From Lotus japonicus (Eukaryota > Streptophyta > Magnoliopsida > Fabales > Fabaceae), in the NCBI RefSeq assembly GCF_012489685.1, contig NC_080042.1, positions 38,073,158-38,137,157 of the forward strand: DNA of 64,000 nucleotides, written 5' to 3'. The position numbers and the translations under genes were made by a program. The notes beneath the pieces are model-generated. The model did no database searches. It saw nothing but the letters and a program-made list of their open reading frames with translations, and had not been told where the DNA came from. Below, piece by piece: positions 23,172-32,677 of this stretch (position 1 is the first letter of the stretch; each line of letters begins with the position of its first letter).

Positions 23172-23645
23172 ATGGATAGCAGAATCATTCTTCGTCGTAT
23201 CAGGGACCTGGCTTTCCAGGATGACCTTTTCCAGAACCTGTATGACTCCTCTGCTGGCCTTGATGAGCTTTTAGGGCTCATTGATCAACTGCTTCATAGG
23301 CCAATCATCGCGCGCGTCAGAATTCCTCTTCAGGAATTCCAGGGGCTTCTCTTGGAAGCCAAGCCTCTATTTGAAGAGTTCCGGGAGCTTTCAGTAATGG
23401 TGTTCTTTCAAGAACACCAAATAGATGAGTGGAGGGAGAAATTCGATTTTCTCCAGGCCTTTTTGGATCAACAAGATCCAGAAGGTCTCGTTCGATTAGC
23501 CGTCGAGATATCTACAGCCTCCCTTGAAGACCTGGTTGCTCGTCAGAAGAAGGCTCGACTTGAGGGCCAGATGGTGGCGCTGGTGGATCGATTAGCACCC
23601 ATGCAAGCTAGATATGACGGATACAGAGCCATTTTTCCCTTTTAG
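23172..23645 (+). CDS. Second antisense ORF of Tat element, 157 aa, unknown function
   Basis: Starts at ATG 23172 in context AACCATGG (MDSRIILRRIRDLAFQDDLF) and ends at 23645. It is a Leu/Glu/Gln-rich, mostly helical protein with no Cys-His pattern, signal peptide or membrane segment. I do not recognise the family. An upstream in-frame ATG at 23079 overlaps the TATA box and is less likely. It is convergent with pol: its 3' UTR (CAATGAATATG near 23694) abuts the integrase C-terminus at 23730. It resembles the coiled-coil exon in composition, so it could derive from it. Confidence 0.55.
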   Translation: MDSRIILRRIRDLAFQDDLFQNLYDSSAGLDELLGLIDQLLHRPIIARVRIPLQEFQGLLLEAKPLFEEFRELSVMVFFQEHQIDEWREKFDFLQAFLDQQDPEGLVRLAVEISTASLEDLVARQKKARLEGQMVALVDRLAPMQARYDGYRAIFPF

Positions 23646-23729
23646 GCTTCTAGTTTTATTTGTATTTTGCCATACCTGTAATGTTTTTCCGATCAATGAA
23701 TATGATTTGGCAATTTTAACGCTCATGTT

Positions 23730-24366
23730 TCATTCGATTTTAAGTTCGTGCAACATTGGCTTATATGCTTTTAAATACTTGCCATTTATCGTAACACATT
23801 GACGCTGATTTCTCAATTCCTTAATCACGTAAGCATTATTGGGTAACGTTTTCTCGACTGTAAATGGCCCTTCCCAATTGGGGGTCCATTTCCCATAAGC
23901 TCTATCCTTTTTATCCATTGGGAGAATAACTTTCCACACATAATCACCTATAATAAAAGATCGATCTTTAACCTTTTTATTGTATGCTTTAGCTATGCGA
24001 TCCTTTTGCCTCATTAAAACGTCCAGTGCCAAGAGCCTTTCTTCGTCGAGGTTAACCACTTCATCTAGCATCATATTCCAGTAAACTTCACTTGGGATTT
24101 CCTCTTGTCTTTGAATTCGACACGATTGCAAATATACTTCTGCGGGCAGCACGACTTCTTGGCCATAGGCCAGTCGAAAAGGCGTTGTTCCTGTCGCTTC
24201 CCTTGGTGAATTCCGGTAAGCCCACTGGACTTGGCTTAAAGACTCATGCCAGCTTTTTGGTTTTCGACCTACATGCTTCTTGATTAAGCTTATTAGAATT
24301 TTATTGGCTGCCTCTACTTGGCCATTAGCCTGAGCTTAGTAAGGGGTCGAGGTTAAAAGCTTGATG
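23730..24366 (-). pseudogene. Ty3 integrase C-terminal part, after nonsense codons
   Basis: In the same frame as the RT ORF, downstream of in-frame TAG (24367-24369) and a second stop, TAA, at about 24335-24337. It encodes the rest of the integrase core, including NGQVEAANK with the expected third catalytic acidic residue. A C-terminal domain with YNKKVKDRSFIIGDYVWK and WEGPFTVEK follows, typical of gypsy integrases. The stops mean full-length integrase cannot be made from this copy. Confidence 0.85.
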
Positions 24367-27053
24367 CCCTAGGATTCTGCAAAGGCTGCCACTTTGCGTC
24401 CCACAAACACTGTGCCTTGGTCCGTCGTGATGGACTCCGGTAATCCAAATCGATACACAATATGGTTTTGTATAAACTCGATTACCGTTTCTTGTGTTAC
24501 GTTTTGTAGTGGAATGGCTTCGACCCATTTAGTGAAATAGTCGACTGCCACAATGATATATCTATGTTGCTTTGATGAGGCTGGGTGAATTTCGCCGATT
24601 AAGTCTATTTCCCATCCCCTAAAAGGCCATGGCTTGATAATAGAGTGCAATTCGCTAGCTGGCACGTGCTGGATTCCTGAATGTTTTTGGCAATCTTGAC
24701 AGCCTTTTGCGTATTCAATGCAATCTTTCATGATAGTTGGCCAATATAAACCTTGCCTGAATAGAATCCATTTCATTTTGGCCCCTGCTTGGTGAGCACC
24801 ACACAGGCCATCGTGAGCAGCTGATACAGCTATAAATGCGTCTTCCTCGCTTAAACATTTCAACAATGTGCCGTCGACGTTCTTTTTAAACAACTCATTG
24901 CCTAAAATGGTGTAACTTAGAGCCCTATACTTGACTTTTCTATCAGTTGACCCTACTGGGTTCTGCAGGTACTCGACAATTGGCTTTCTCCAATCGTTGG
25001 GGGTTAGATTATCAATAAACATAATGTCGAGATCCGAAGGGCTCAGCTTTTCTTTGATCTTAATTAGCTCTGTCAACTTTAGTTTATCTACCATATACCC
25101 AGAAGCAATCTGCGCCAATTCATTGGCTTCTTGATTCTTTATTCTAGGAACATGACCTATCCCAACCTCGTTGAATTTAGCCAACAAATTATTTGCTTTT
25201 ACAAAATATTTGGCTAGATGCTCGCTAACGCACTTGTATTCTATGGTGAGCTGCTTTACCACCAACTCAGAATCTCCTTTTACAACAACGTTCCTTGCCC
25301 CCAGAGCTAGCAAGATCTCGAGGCCTGATATCAATGCCTCATACTCAACTTCATTGTTCGAGCAATTATCCTTGATCCTAAATTTGAATTTAGTGGGGAT
25401 GCCTTGCGGGGACATGATGAACATCCCGATTCCGGTTCCACTTTTATGGCTGGAACCGTCGAAATATAACTTCCAAGGCTGTATGCCCACGTAAGTTACG
25501 ATTTCTTTAGGCATAGTATGATCCGCTAAGAAATCAGCAACTGCTTGCCCCTTAATTGCTTTTAATGGGGCATAAGTTAGTGAATATTCGGTTAGAGCCA
25601 AAGCCCATTTACCAATTCGACTATGCAAGATTGGTTTGGATAACATGTGCTTTATTATATCATAATGAGAAAAAACCATTACATCGATTGGCTTTATATA
25701 ATATTTCAGCTTTACACAAGAGAAGTACAAGCATAAACACAATTTCTCGATCATGGTGTATCGAGTTTCTGCGCCATTTAACACCCTACTTAAGTAAAAT
25801 ATGGCCCTTTCATTGCCATTTTCATCCTCTTGAGCCAGCATGCTTCCAATGGTTTCATCTGTGGCGGAGATATACAACTTCATTGGCTTCCCTCTGATGG
25901 GTGGCACCATTACAGGTGGATTGGACAGGTACTTTTTGAGTTCATCGAATGCCTTTTGGTGCTCTGCTTCCCAGCGGAACACATCTTCCTTCTTTAGTCG
26001 AAGAAGCGAGGAAAAGGATTTGGTCTTCTCACTAAGGTTGGTAATGAATCTCCTTAGGAAGTTGATTTTCCCCAGTAACGATTGTAGTTGCTTCTTGCTG
26101 GTTGGCAGACTTGTGTCGAGAATGGCTTTAGCTTTGTTTTTGTTGATCTCGATGCCCTTTTTATGCACCACAAAACCCAAAAAATCACCTGCAATAACAC
26201 CAAAGGCACATTTAAGGGAGTTCATCTTTAAGCCATATTTCCTCATCCTCTCAAAGGATTTCCTTAGATGGGATAAATGGTCATCCCTTGATGGGGATTT
26301 CACCACAATATCATCAATGTAAACCTGCATGAAAGTTTCAATAAAATCATGAAAAATAGTATTCATTACCCTTTGGTAGGTCGCGCCAGCGTTTTTCAAC
26401 CCAAATGGCATGACCACCCACTCATATGTCCCCAAGGCACCAGGACATCGAAAAGCTGTCTTCGACACATCTTCTTCTGCTATGAAGATTTGGTTGTAGC
26501 CTGAATAACGATCTAACAGGCTTAAGTATTCGTGGCCAGCAGCTGAATCCACCATCATCTCGGCAATGGGCATGTGATACTCGTCTTTTGGAGTGGCAGC
26601 ATTAAGATCTCGAAAGTCAATGCAAACCCTCATCTTTCCATTCTTCTTGATTACTGGGACCACATTGGCTAACCAATCCACATATCGAGCTGTCCTGATA
26701 AACTTGCACCTGAGGAGCCTTTCGATTTCTTCTTTGATTTTTACCAACACATCTGGATGGAACCTCCTAGGTAATTGCTTGACTGGTTTCTTATCTTCTT
26801 TGATGGGCAACTGCAATTCTACCAGTTCTCGACTCAGTCCTGGCATTTCATCATAATCCCAAGCAAAACAGTATTTGAATTCTTTGAGTAATTTCACCAT
26901 TCTATCCTTTAACTCTGGGTCAATAAGAGCACTGATGTATGTTGGCTTCTTTTCTGAGCCATCACCCAAGTCCACTTCTTCCAAAGGGTCCTTGTGCTTC
27001 CATTTTCTTGGAAATGTCGATCGCTGGCTTCTCGAAACCCAATGGGCTATCAT
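24367..27053 (-). CDS. Ty3 pol: reverse transcriptase, RNase H, aRNase H, integrase N-part
   Basis: An 894-residue frame. RT is at about 85-310, with the fingers motif MRVCIDFRDLN and the catalytic YIDD at 245-248. The first RNase H follows RT (LYISATDETIGSMLAQ near 393). A second, archaeal-type RNase H is at about 527-655 (YFDGSSHKSGTGIGM, GDSELV), in which the last acidic position reads NQEANELA, with Glu where Asp is more usual. The integrase HHCC zinc finger is at 747-790 (HDGLCGAHQAG, CQDCQKH). The core begins with EIDLIG and TTDQGTVF, the first two catalytic Asp. The frame stops at 24367-24369 within the core. The double RNase H is diagnostic of the Tat lineage. The frame differs from the protease ORF, so an Ogre-like intron or a frameshift lies between 27300 and 27050. 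Confidence 0.9.
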
Positions 27054-27292
27054 CGTAGATGCAATCCAGCCTTAAATTACGGAGATCTTCAAATTCTTCG
27101 ACACTCTGCTCGTCTTCTTCCAAGCGCGTGTTATCCTTATTCGTTGTTGCCTCCTCCTGAGATGTCATTTCGACAAGCAGAATAGAGACATTAGCTTCAT
27201 CAATAGCCATTTCTTTGGCCATTCTTTCGGCCTCTAAGGCCGTTCTTATTTTGTTTTCGGCTGCGTAAGCCGAAATTTGAGCCATGCTCGAA

Positions 27293-28693
27293 TTAATCAT
27301 CTTTACCACTAGTTTGCCACTCAGTAGTGGCATCTCTTTCTTCATCGCTGTGCCATCCACTCATGGCATCAGGTTTGCATGCTTCATTGAGGTTTAGCCC
27401 CCGGATGGGATCCAATGTCACTGAGTACCCTGAGTATGGATTGAGGTATTGATTGGCCACTGTGTCCAAAGGAGCGATTGTGGCTAGGCTCTTCTCGAAA
27501 TTCTTCTTGCCAACGTAACCTGTCTCTGCTAAATAATAGCTTTGATCTGCTTGCATATTTTCGACGACCCCATCAGACTTCCAAATGGATATACGTTGGT
27601 GCAAAGTCGAGGGCACTGCTCCCACGCCATGAATCCATTCTCTTCCCAACAGCAAATTGTAATTGGCCTTTGAAGGGACCACAATGAACAATGTGGAGCG
27701 GGCCACCGTTCCTACAGTTATATTCAACATGATTGCCCCCAGGGAAGAACCTGTCTTTCCTTCATAATCAGAAAGTACCATATCATGTGGGATTAGGTCT
27801 GCTTCAGTTTTACCCAACTTTTTGAGCATAAACCCAGGCATCAGGTTGATTGCGGCTCCTCCGTCGACAAGGACTTTGTTAACTCCTTTCTCTTCGACTT
27901 TATCCCAAACAAATAGTGGCTTCAAATGGCTCTTCATTTGCTCGGTTGGCCTCTGGAAAATAGGTCTCTCATCCTCGACAGATCCTCTCTGCATCACATA
28001 GTAACACAAAGGATTATCATCTGGTTCTTCTTCAACATAGCAGTCTTCCTCACTTTCAGTGACCTCTGAGATTCTGTCGAATTCTGCAGGTAAGATAGAC
28101 ACTATGCAGATGATGTTGAGGTCTTCCCCATCACTGTCATCGAAATCCTCGAGCATGTCTTCATCCTCATCTTCGACAACATCTTTACCCTTTTCTTTGG
28201 CCTGGTTTAGTGGCACAGTTGTTCCTTGTTTAATGGCGTGGTCTAGCTGATTGATAATCGACGCCACACTAGGTTCATTGCGAGGGTTGTCTTCTGGCTT
28301 TATGTCCCATAGTGAACGGAACTTGCCACCTCTTTCCCTTTCAGCTTTCCTTTTCCTCAGGAAACGTCTGAACTGAGTTCTGGTCATTTGTTCAGGAGCA
28401 TAGTAGTTCCTGGAACCATAGGAGTAGCTTCGCGACACACGGGAATTGTTGATGTAAGAGGATCCTTGGCCCAAGTCGATTTTCTGCCACTTTTGGTGTT
28501 GTCTTGGCCTTGGAGGCACTGGCCTGAACCATTGGTTTTTTGGTAACCCAGCATCGGGAACGTAAGTCTTGTCTTTACTTCTCGGCTTTTGGTCTTTATG
28601 GCCATCGAGTTCCTGGCCTCTCTCAACCCACTCCTCGTGAGGATACTTCAGCCTTCTAGACACAGGCACTTTGTTCTGATAATGTCTTTTCAT
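27293..28693 (-). CDS. Ty3 protease region
   Basis: A 466-residue frame following gag in the same frame after one stop codon (28745-28747). The retropepsin-type motif is VLVDGGAAINLMP at about residues 272-284, with LLLGREWIHG later. Asp-Gly-Gly replaces the usual Asp-Ser/Thr-Gly; Tat elements often vary here, but reduced activity is possible. The N-terminal 200 residues are basic and then very acidic (EDEDEDMLEDFDDSDGED). It would cleave the Gag-Pol polyprotein in the virus-like particle. The overlapping minus ORF 27360-26962, in another frame, may bridge to RT. Confidence 0.8.
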   Translation of the reverse strand: MKRHYQNKVPVSRRLKYPHEEWVERGQELDGHKDQKPRSKDKTYVPDAGLPKNQWFRPVPPRPRQHQKWQKIDLGQGSSYINNSRVSRSYSYGSRNYYAPEQMTRTQFRRFLRKRKAERERGGKFRSLWDIKPEDNPRNEPSVASIINQLDHAIKQGTTVPLNQAKEKGKDVVEDEDEDMLEDFDDSDGEDLNIICIVSILPAEFDRISEVTESEEDCYVEEEPDDNPLCYYVMQRGSVEDERPIFQRPTEQMKSHLKPLFVWDKVEEKGVNKVLVDGGAAINLMPGFMLKKLGKTEADLIPHDMVLSDYEGKTGSSLGAIMLNITVGTVARSTLFIVVPSKANYNLLLGREWIHGVGAVPSTLHQRISIWKSDGVVENMQADQSYYLAETGYVGKKNFEKSLATIAPLDTVANQYLNPYSGYSVTLDPIRGLNLNEACKPDAMSGWHSDEERDATTEWQTSGKDD

Positions 28694-28744
28694 TTCAGAA
28701 TCTTGGTAGGCTTTGGCTGCAGACTTGTCGAAGACGGCGCTGCA

Positions 28745-30940
28745 TCAAGGGCACAACATGACTTCTTTCTCGCCGTCCTTGCTCCGGGACAAAAACTCAA
28801 CAAGAGTTTCTCCGGCCTTGGGGTAAACCTCCTTTAAGCTCACCTCTTTCTCGACCTCTGGTTCTTCGACAGCAATGTTTTCCTCCTTTGCCTCCCCCAG
28901 TGTCAGGCCTAGATCTAGCTTCTCAGAAATGTCGACCATGCCAATGTAGAAAGGTTCCACATAGTTGGCTTCAGCTACCTGCAACGGATCAGAGTCAATC
29001 TTCATTTGGTTTTTGGCTTTTTCATCATACTTGAGTCTTCCTGAATCCAATGCTCCCTGCACAAGATCCCTGAAACGAACACACTGTGAGGTCCAATGAC
29101 CAAAAAAGTTGTGATATTTGCAATATTTCTTCCCTTTCCTTTGTTCAGGAGAAGGAAGTTTTTGGTCTTTAGGGACCACAAGCAAACCATCAGACACAAG
29201 TATATCATAAATTGCATCACATTTGGTCACATCAAAAGTATAAGTTTTCACAGCAGGAATTGTGTTCTTGGGGTTTTCCTCCCCGAGTTTGTTTTCATAT
29301 GGTTTCAATGCTTTACAAACATAAGGATCGCCTGGCTGAAGTTCAGCCAGATTGACATCATTTAAGTCGACGTCCGCAGGGACTTCTCGATAAACACATG
29401 GACTTTGACACACTGGATCAGTGTCTATGTACGCTATTTTTTCCTTCTTTGGCCACTTAGTGGTCTTGGCCCTTTCTTCAGACTTTTCAGCCTTTAGGAA
29501 TTCGATATGTCTCACTCTGTCTGCGAGTAAAGACATATCTCGAATATATTGAGTATCGATTTTCTTTCTAATAGAATACTCTAGACCACCAACAGCTAAG
29601 ACAACTAGCTCGTGTTCAGGGACATGAGTGAAACATCGAGATTTAAGCATCCTAAACCTGTTTAGATAATCATCAATGGATTCTGCTGGCTTTCTTTTGA
29701 CACTAGCCAAATCTTTCAAACTCACTTTGCACTCTCCCCTAAAGAATTGTTCATGGAAAATTCTTTCCAACTGGGCCCATGTATGGACTGACCTAGGAGC
29801 GAGGGTGGTGAACCAGGTAAATGCATTCTTAGTTAAAGAACTCGGGAAGTACTTCATTTTTAAATTTTCATCGATGGCTAAATCCCCTGCTTCGATTTGG
29901 TACCTGGCTATGTGTTCTACAGTAGACTCTCCTGAATCCCCAGAGAACTTAGTGAATTTGGGGACCTTCCAGCCTCGAGGAAGTTCTGATTCGAGAACTT
30001 CCTCTGTAAAGGCCGACACAAAATGGGATCTATTCGCGAAACCCACGTTGAAGCCATGTTGGTTCAACAATTGTTCCACTACAGCAGCAACATTTTGCTG
30101 CCCCCCAGCGTTCTGATGTCGAATTCTTTCTAGCACACCATCAGCGTGTTCTTCCCTTTTCACCATATACACATTTTGCAGTGGTGGCTGCACTGCCTCG
30201 TTTCCCCTAAACAAAAGGTTTGCCCCCACATCTTGGTGTTGTGGCGCTTGATAATGCACAGGGGCAGGGACATGATTAGGCAATGGGATTTGGTTAACTC
30301 CTGGTGCTGGTTGAATTTCGACTGGTGCCCCCAGGGCTGTAGCCAAACGATCCATCTGACGTGCCAAATGCTGATTATTGGCAACATTATTTTGGAGCAC
30401 AGGGTTAATTATTTCACCTATCTGACGAGATAGCATGTTAACCATTTCATGGTTACTATCATCTACTTGCTGCCTAATGGCTTGAAGTGAACCGGTGTTC
30501 ATACCTGTAGACAAATAAATTTGTGAACTAGACCCAGGAATAGGGCCAGGAGGACTAACTTGACTCCCTAAATTCAACATTGTTCCATTTGCCCCGAAGG
30601 GGGGTATGCTAAATGGAGGAACATTCTCGGGGAATGTCGAATATGTGCCTTGTATGCCTTGCATTACAGACATAGGCATACCATAAGGCATATCTCCTCT
30701 TGTAACCGTTGGAACAAGTTGTGCCTGCACTGATGTAGATACAGGCATTTCCGCAACTGCAGACATTGCCACGTTCTGGGTTGGCATAGTGGTGCCAGGC
30801 CCCATCCCAGTGGACACTTCTTCATTATTGTTACCACTACTTCCCCCGGGGCTGCCCTGATTACCCACGTTAGACCCTTGGGGAGAGGTTCTTCCTCGAT
30901 TGCTTGCCATACTCACAGTCTTACCACTTCTCAGGTGCAT
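28745..30940 (-). CDS. Ty3 gag
   Basis: 731 residues from ATG 30940 (MHLRSGKTVSMASNRGR), about 120 bp inside the 5' LTR. The first 300 residues are Gly/Pro/Met-rich and low-complexity. The retrotransposon gag domain is at about 325-510 (FSGDSGESTVEHIARY, TWAQLERIFHEQFFRGE, ESIDDYLNRFRMLKSRCF). A zinc-knuckle-like CKYHNFFGHWTSQC lies at about 620. It forms the capsid and packages RNA. The frame is intact; the stop before protease is the normal gag/pro boundary in Tat elements. Confidence 0.88.
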   Translation of the reverse strand: MHLRSGKTVSMASNRGRTSPQGSNVGNQGSPGGSSGNNNEEVSTGMGPGTTMPTQNVAMSAVAEMPVSTSVQAQLVPTVTRGDMPYGMPMSVMQGIQGTYSTFPENVPPFSIPPFGANGTMLNLGSQVSPPGPIPGSSSQIYLSTGMNTGSLQAIRQQVDDSNHEMVNMLSRQIGEIINPVLQNNVANNQHLARQMDRLATALGAPVEIQPAPGVNQIPLPNHVPAPVHYQAPQHQDVGANLLFRGNEAVQPPLQNVYMVKREEHADGVLERIRHQNAGGQQNVAAVVEQLLNQHGFNVGFANRSHFVSAFTEEVLESELPRGWKVPKFTKFSGDSGESTVEHIARYQIEAGDLAIDENLKMKYFPSSLTKNAFTWFTTLAPRSVHTWAQLERIFHEQFFRGECKVSLKDLASVKRKPAESIDDYLNRFRMLKSRCFTHVPEHELVVLAVGGLEYSIRKKIDTQYIRDMSLLADRVRHIEFLKAEKSEERAKTTKWPKKEKIAYIDTDPVCQSPCVYREVPADVDLNDVNLAELQPGDPYVCKALKPYENKLGEENPKNTIPAVKTYTFDVTKCDAIYDILVSDGLLVVPKDQKLPSPEQRKGKKYCKYHNFFGHWTSQCVRFRDLVQGALDSGRLKYDEKAKNQMKIDSDPLQVAEANYVEPFYIGMVDISEKLDLGLTLGEAKEENIAVEEPEVEKEVSLKEVYPKAGETLVEFLSRSKDGEKEVMLCP

Positions 30941-31046
30941 ATAAAACGTAAATCACAATCAAGGCAAGTAACAGATACCAGATATCATGCAATAAACCAA
31001 ACACACAAAACGCTTATGTAAAACTTAGTTTTCACAAAAACGGTCC

Positions 31047-31063
31047 CACCGGGCGTGCCAATT
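31047..31063 (-). promoter_or_regulatory. Ty3 primer-binding site region
   Basis: Directly after the 5' LTR the minus strand reads AATTGGCACGCCCGGTGGG. A TGGCA-type start two bases after LTR...CA is a primer-binding site layout. I cannot name the tRNA with confidence. Confidence 0.6.
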
Positions 31064-31839
31064 TGTTTACACTGGTTTTTGGTAAACAAATATCCTCTTA
31101 GTTCGACTAAAGGAAGTTTAGATTTCAGGGTCCTTTTGAGAAAACGTCTTGCCAAAGTGTCGTGTGTGAGTTAGTGTTTTTCGACAATGATGATCGGCTC
31201 AAAAGAAAACTGGATTTAATTTCATAAGGATCAATTACATGAAGTCGGATAAATCAAAATAACATGAACACTACCAGAAACGTAGAATTCGACAAGAAAC
31301 TACACAAAAGAGCTGGAAATTAACAAGCTTAATGCAAGAAAACTAAAATGCTGGTTCTGCAACGTACTCCTCCATCATCACGCCTTGCTCCTTGAGTCTC
31401 ATTGATGCGGACATTAGAGCTTTCTGGTGAATTTTTCAGAGTTTGAGTTGGGAACCCCTTTTCTGAATCAGATTTTCCTATTTATCTCATGTCCCGCGTG
31501 TCTTTGGCGGTTTTCTTCCTTGTTGGACGGGTTAGTGGGTCTGATTCCCCACGATCTGATGCTTGCTCCGGAAGTTCCATGCGTAGTGGTGGGAGTCGTG
31601 TTCTTCAACTGCCTCAACCGTTTCTTGGCCACGTTTTCGACCAACGTGGTGAGAATCTGACTTGGTCAATGTGGCACGTGTTACATGTGCCTGTGTTTAG
31701 CAGTAGTTGATTGTCGAATTCGGCTGCCTCCTTAACTTGGTGCATTTTCCTTTTCCTTTCTCTAGTCCGAATTCGACTACCTTGGGTGTTTTGGGCCGAA
31801 TGCGTTTTTTCTTTCTTGGGCCAAAATATTGGGCCAACA
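31064..31839 (-). repeat. Ty3 5' LTR, TATA box damaged
   Basis: 776 bp, TG...CA, nearly identical to 17456-18231. Relative to that copy it lacks 5 bp at the TATA site (minus strand GATAAATAG at 31478-31486 instead of CTATAAATAG) and has an extra CTGAT near 31555. Confidence 0.93.
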
Positions 31840-31844
31840 GAAGT

Positions 31845-32280
31845 AATGCCAGTATTGTTGGTGAAAGGCCACGGTACATCACATTCCCCTGAAGCCTTCA
31901 GCCCTCACTATATTCTGCAAGCCCGTGGCAATGATACTACCTAGGAGAACAGTAGGAGTAATGCTCAAGAAACAATCACTCAACAAATGCAAGACATATT
32001 TATTCATGTCGGAATAGTACTGCTACACATTATTGACACATTGAATTGAAACTAATTCAAGTAGACAATGTACGTATTTCAGCCGCATGTTGATGACACA
32101 AACACTTAACTCTCAAGGGAAGCGCTGATTTGTTAAAAAAATTCAAAGGCATCAAATTGCCAGATTATGTCATTTATCTGTGTTAGAAAACTTATCCTCA
32201 ATAATAATAGAAATTAAACATCAACCTCACTATTGTTCGTGGCCCATTAAACAATTGATTGAAGGATACCTTTCTATGAA
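31845..32280. other. Pack-MULE interior, unidentified
   Basis: Pack-MULE sequence resuming after the Ty3 TSD. A short open stretch (GERPRYITFP near 31860-31890) may be captured exon, but I cannot identify it. The rest shows no structure. Confidence 0.35.
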
Positions 32281-32603
32281 GGAGGAAGGCCATGAACTTG
32301 TAGCCTTGTCTTTATCACATCCAATGGACACACAAATGTAGCCGATATTGCCCCTGTAGTGAATGTCACACCATCAGACTCCATTCTTAAAAACACTACA
32401 GAATCAGCAGCAAAAATGACCAGGTACATGAATTGAAAATCGAAAGTTGAGAATTTGATAGAAACCCATGGAAACTGAACCCAAAATCGGAAAAGGGTCG
32501 AAGCCAAAACTGGAATAGTTACCTGCGGCGGCACCACCACCGGCATTGGCAATTAAACCCCTGATGTTGTGACTAGCACAGAAGCTTGGTCATTACCACT
32601 CAT
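32281..32603 (-). pseudogene. NAD+ carrier (mitochondrial carrier family) gene fragment
   Basis: On the minus strand ATG at 32601-32603 (MSGNDQASVL) leads to a Gly/Ala-rich exon end (IANAGGGAAAG in a neighbouring frame). An intron follows with donor GTAACTATTCC and acceptor TTCACTACAG, then an exon ATFVCPLDVIKTRLQVHGLP. PLDVIKTRLQ is the PxD/ExxK/R signature of the first repeat of mitochondrial carriers. Flanking residues match, from memory, plant NAD+ transporters of the NDT type. A frame problem before the intron, truncation after HGLP and its position inside the Pack-MULE show it is a captured fragment, not a gene. Confidence 0.7.
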
Positions 32604-32677
32604 ATTAGAATCTAGAAACACCCTTAAAATGGAAATTCAACTGAGTTGAGTTAGTGTTGGGGTGAGGAAGAGCGTGA

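Larger units (their letters stand above)
17456..31839 (-). mobile_element. Ty3/gypsy Tat-lineage retrotransposon, complete with both LTRs
   Basis: A 14,384-bp element with two 776-bp LTRs (17456-18231 and 31064-31839) and the perfect TSD GAAGT (17451-17455 and 31840-31844). The minus strand encodes gag (30940-28745), protease (28693-27293) and RT-RNaseH-aRNaseH-integrase (27053-24369 and 24366-23730). The second RNase H domain after the first, the stop between gag and protease and the frame change before RT match Tat/Ogre-type organisation. Between pol and the 3' LTR lies an antisense module on the plus strand (PMD gene and a second small gene). Two nonsense codons interrupt integrase. The LTRs differ by two substitutions that I could find and two 5-bp indels, so the insertion is young. 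Confidence 0.93.

Noticed and set aside
27000..27360. Frame changes between protease and RT as inactivating frameshifts
   Set aside because: Tat/Ogre-type elements normally have an intron or frame change here, so damage cannot be claimed.
28745..28747. Stop between gag and protease as a nonsense mutation
   Set aside because: A stop at this boundary is usual in this lineage.
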